Assembly: GCA_004143605.1 (NCBI GenBank)
Contig: AWVY01000036.1
Location: forward strand, 23,629 to 57,960
DNA length: 34,332 bases
Origin: Desulforamulus aquiferis
Lineage (GTDB): Bacteria; Bacillota; Desulfotomaculia; Desulfotomaculales; Desulfotomaculaceae
Reading direction: 5' to 3'
This document shows positions 33,496 to 34,332 of the stretch, in pieces (the first letter of the stretch is position 1; each line of letters begins with the position of its first letter). Under the pieces are notes generated by a model. It searched no databases. It was given only the letters and a program-made list of their open reading frames with translations, and was not told the origin of the DNA. The translations under genes and the position numbers were made by a program.

Positions 33496-34062
33496 GTGTC
33501 GGCAGAGACATTATACGTTGTGCTAGATATTTCTGGAAGTATGAGGGAAATGGGTAAGTTGACTACAGCAAGAAGTTTGATTACTTTTATCAGAGAGTAC
33601 GCATCGCAAAAGAAGTATGCGCCTGTGTTTTGCAGAGTACAAATTTTCACCTGGAATGAGCATGTTCATGCTGTTGAATTGTCGGACTTTAATGAGACCC
33701 CATATTTTTGGGCCTCTGGAAAAACCGATATGGATCAGCTAAGGAAATGGTTGAATCATCACTCACTAGACTCATCTCCATTGAATGTGATTATTCTAAG
33801 TGACGGCAACTACCCCGAATCCAGTCTGACAACTATTTCCCGCTGGCTGAATCAACAATCAAATATAAATATAAGTGTTGTGTCCATAGGTTCAGATGCT
33901 TCCGTAGCCAATCTAAATAAACTGTCTACCCAAAAAAAATCTTTCCCTCCAGAAATATTTCTATTGCCTTGCAAACCTTATTTAGCCAAATCAATCTTAA
34001 GACATTGCCGCCACTATCACTACATGATTGAGCCAACGAATGAGTCAGGGATGGAGCTCTGA
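33496..34062 (+). CDS. Single-domain vWA (TerY-like) protein
   Basis: 188 aa, intact. The GTG start follows GAGGAGG. MIDAS metal site: D-x-S-x-S in LYVVLDISGSMREMG (D11, S13, S15), Thr in ASGKTDMDQ, Asp in VIILSDGNYPES. The fold fills the whole protein, with no signal or membrane segment, so it is cytoplasmic. TerY-type vWA proteins often pair with a PP2C phosphatase and a Ser/Thr kinase; none are seen here, and the gene is followed at once by a terminator and rRNA-like promoters. Function unknown. Confidence 0.85.
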   Translation: MSAETLYVVLDISGSMREMGKLTTARSLITFIREYASQKKYAPVFCRVQIFTWNEHVHAVELSDFNETPYFWASGKTDMDQLRKWLNHHSLDSSPLNVIILSDGNYPESSLTTISRWLNQQSNINISVVSIGSDASVANLNKLSTQKKSFPPEIFLLPCKPYLAKSILRHCRHYHYMIEPTNESGMEL

Positions 34063-34067
34063 CTCAT
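34040..34067 (+). terminator. Terminator overlapping the vWA stop codon
   Basis: Perfect 9-bp stem ATGAGTCAG / CTGACTCAT with a 10-base loop, then TTTTAT. The stop codon lies inside the right arm. Confidence 0.75.
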
Positions 34068-34078
34068 TTTATATCTCC

Positions 34079-34271
34079 TTTGTTCACCTTAAGACAAAAT
34101 TATAATAAAGCTGCTCATTTACAAAATATTTTTCTTGCCAAACAATATTAGTCGTGCTAAACTAACAAAGTCGTTGCAAGGTGGTAGAGAAAAAATTACC
34201 ACTTGTTGAAGGCAATCAAAGGAAATTACCAAAAACTTGCACTTGAAACAGAGTCGGGGACATGGTAAGAT
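34079..34271 (+). promoter_or_regulatory. Tandem sigma-A promoters, probably of an rRNA operon
   Basis: Three promoter-like pairs in 190 bases: TTTGTT-N16-TATAAT (34079), TTGCCA-N17-TAAACT (34135) and TTGAAA-N17-TAAGAT (34243). Tandem promoters without a gene behind them suit stable-RNA transcription. A GTGGTA/TACCAC hairpin lies near 34183. Confidence 0.6.
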
Positions 34272-34332
34272 GTAATTCCTGGCCGAGAGGACAGGCGGTC
34301 TTTGAAAACTAAACAGTAGATGATGAATGCAA
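34272..34332 (+). other. Probable rRNA operon leader
   Basis: The last bases contain GGTCTTTGAAAACTAAACAG, a string typical of the leader just before 16S rRNA (or of rRNA spacers) in clostridia. No 16S sequence is reached before the window ends, so this is an inference. Confidence 0.55.

Overview
The window looks like a chromosomal stretch of an anaerobic, spore-former-type Firmicute. A Desulfotomaculum/Peptococcaceae-like clostridium is my best guess, by inference from gene content only. The evidence is strong GGAGG ribosome-binding sites, sigma-A promoters, TTG/GTG starts, moderately AT-rich DNA, PerR-type boxes, a B12-dependent diol dehydratase microcompartment locus, a Thermoanaerobacter-type secondary alcohol dehydrogenase, iron alcohol dehydrogenases and a cobalamin riboswitch pair. 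No mobile element, CRISPR array or tRNA was seen.

The most pervasive feature is technical. I count 49 places in 23 genes where one base is missing, nearly always from a run of identical bases. Each is cured by adding one base, never by removing one, and the repaired lengths then match the families. I annotate these genes full length and treat them as working genes with consensus errors. Repaired lengths assume one added base per site.

Layout. (1) 1-6384, minus strand: a pdu-type microcompartment operon in the order pduU-V-A-B-C-D-E-G, running off the left edge. (2) 6520-7820, plus: a DhaT/PduQ-like iron alcohol dehydrogenase, divergent from pdu. (3) 7826-12660, minus: eutJ, then a riboswitch-controlled cobalt unit cbiK-cbiM-cbiN-cbiQ-cbiO. 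(4) 12778-14164, plus: a second cobalamin riboswitch driving cobT. The cobalt and cobT genes fit the need of diol dehydratase for adenosylcobalamin. (5) 14166-15469: a PerR-like regulator flanked by two paralogous small proteins of unknown function, with PerR-type boxes at two of the promoters. (6) 15598-21512: a 60-aa orphan protein, a second iron alcohol dehydrogenase, a cytoplasmic GAF-sensor histidine kinase with a NarL-type response regulator, and an NADP-type secondary alcohol dehydrogenase. (7) 21721-22526: larE. (8) 22593-31172: a probable catabolic operon made of a creatinase/ectoine-hydrolase-like M24 protein, an M20 amidohydrolase, an archaeal-type SHMT-like PLP enzyme, an Ehu-like polar amino acid ABC transporter, a GntR/FCD regulator and a flavin reductase. 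(9) 31170-33275, minus: an FAD oxidoreductase and a membrane polyferredoxin with a CsoR-like operator. (10) 33496-34332: a single-domain vWA protein, then tandem promoters and a leader that look like the start of an rRNA operon.

As a whole the region suggests fermentation or oxidation of diols and alcohols in a shell organelle, with cobalamin supply beside it, alcohol dehydrogenases under two-component control, and a separate uptake and hydrolysis pathway for an amino-acid-like solute. The last is the least understood block and the best candidate for a new system. The duplicated PerR-linked small proteins come second.
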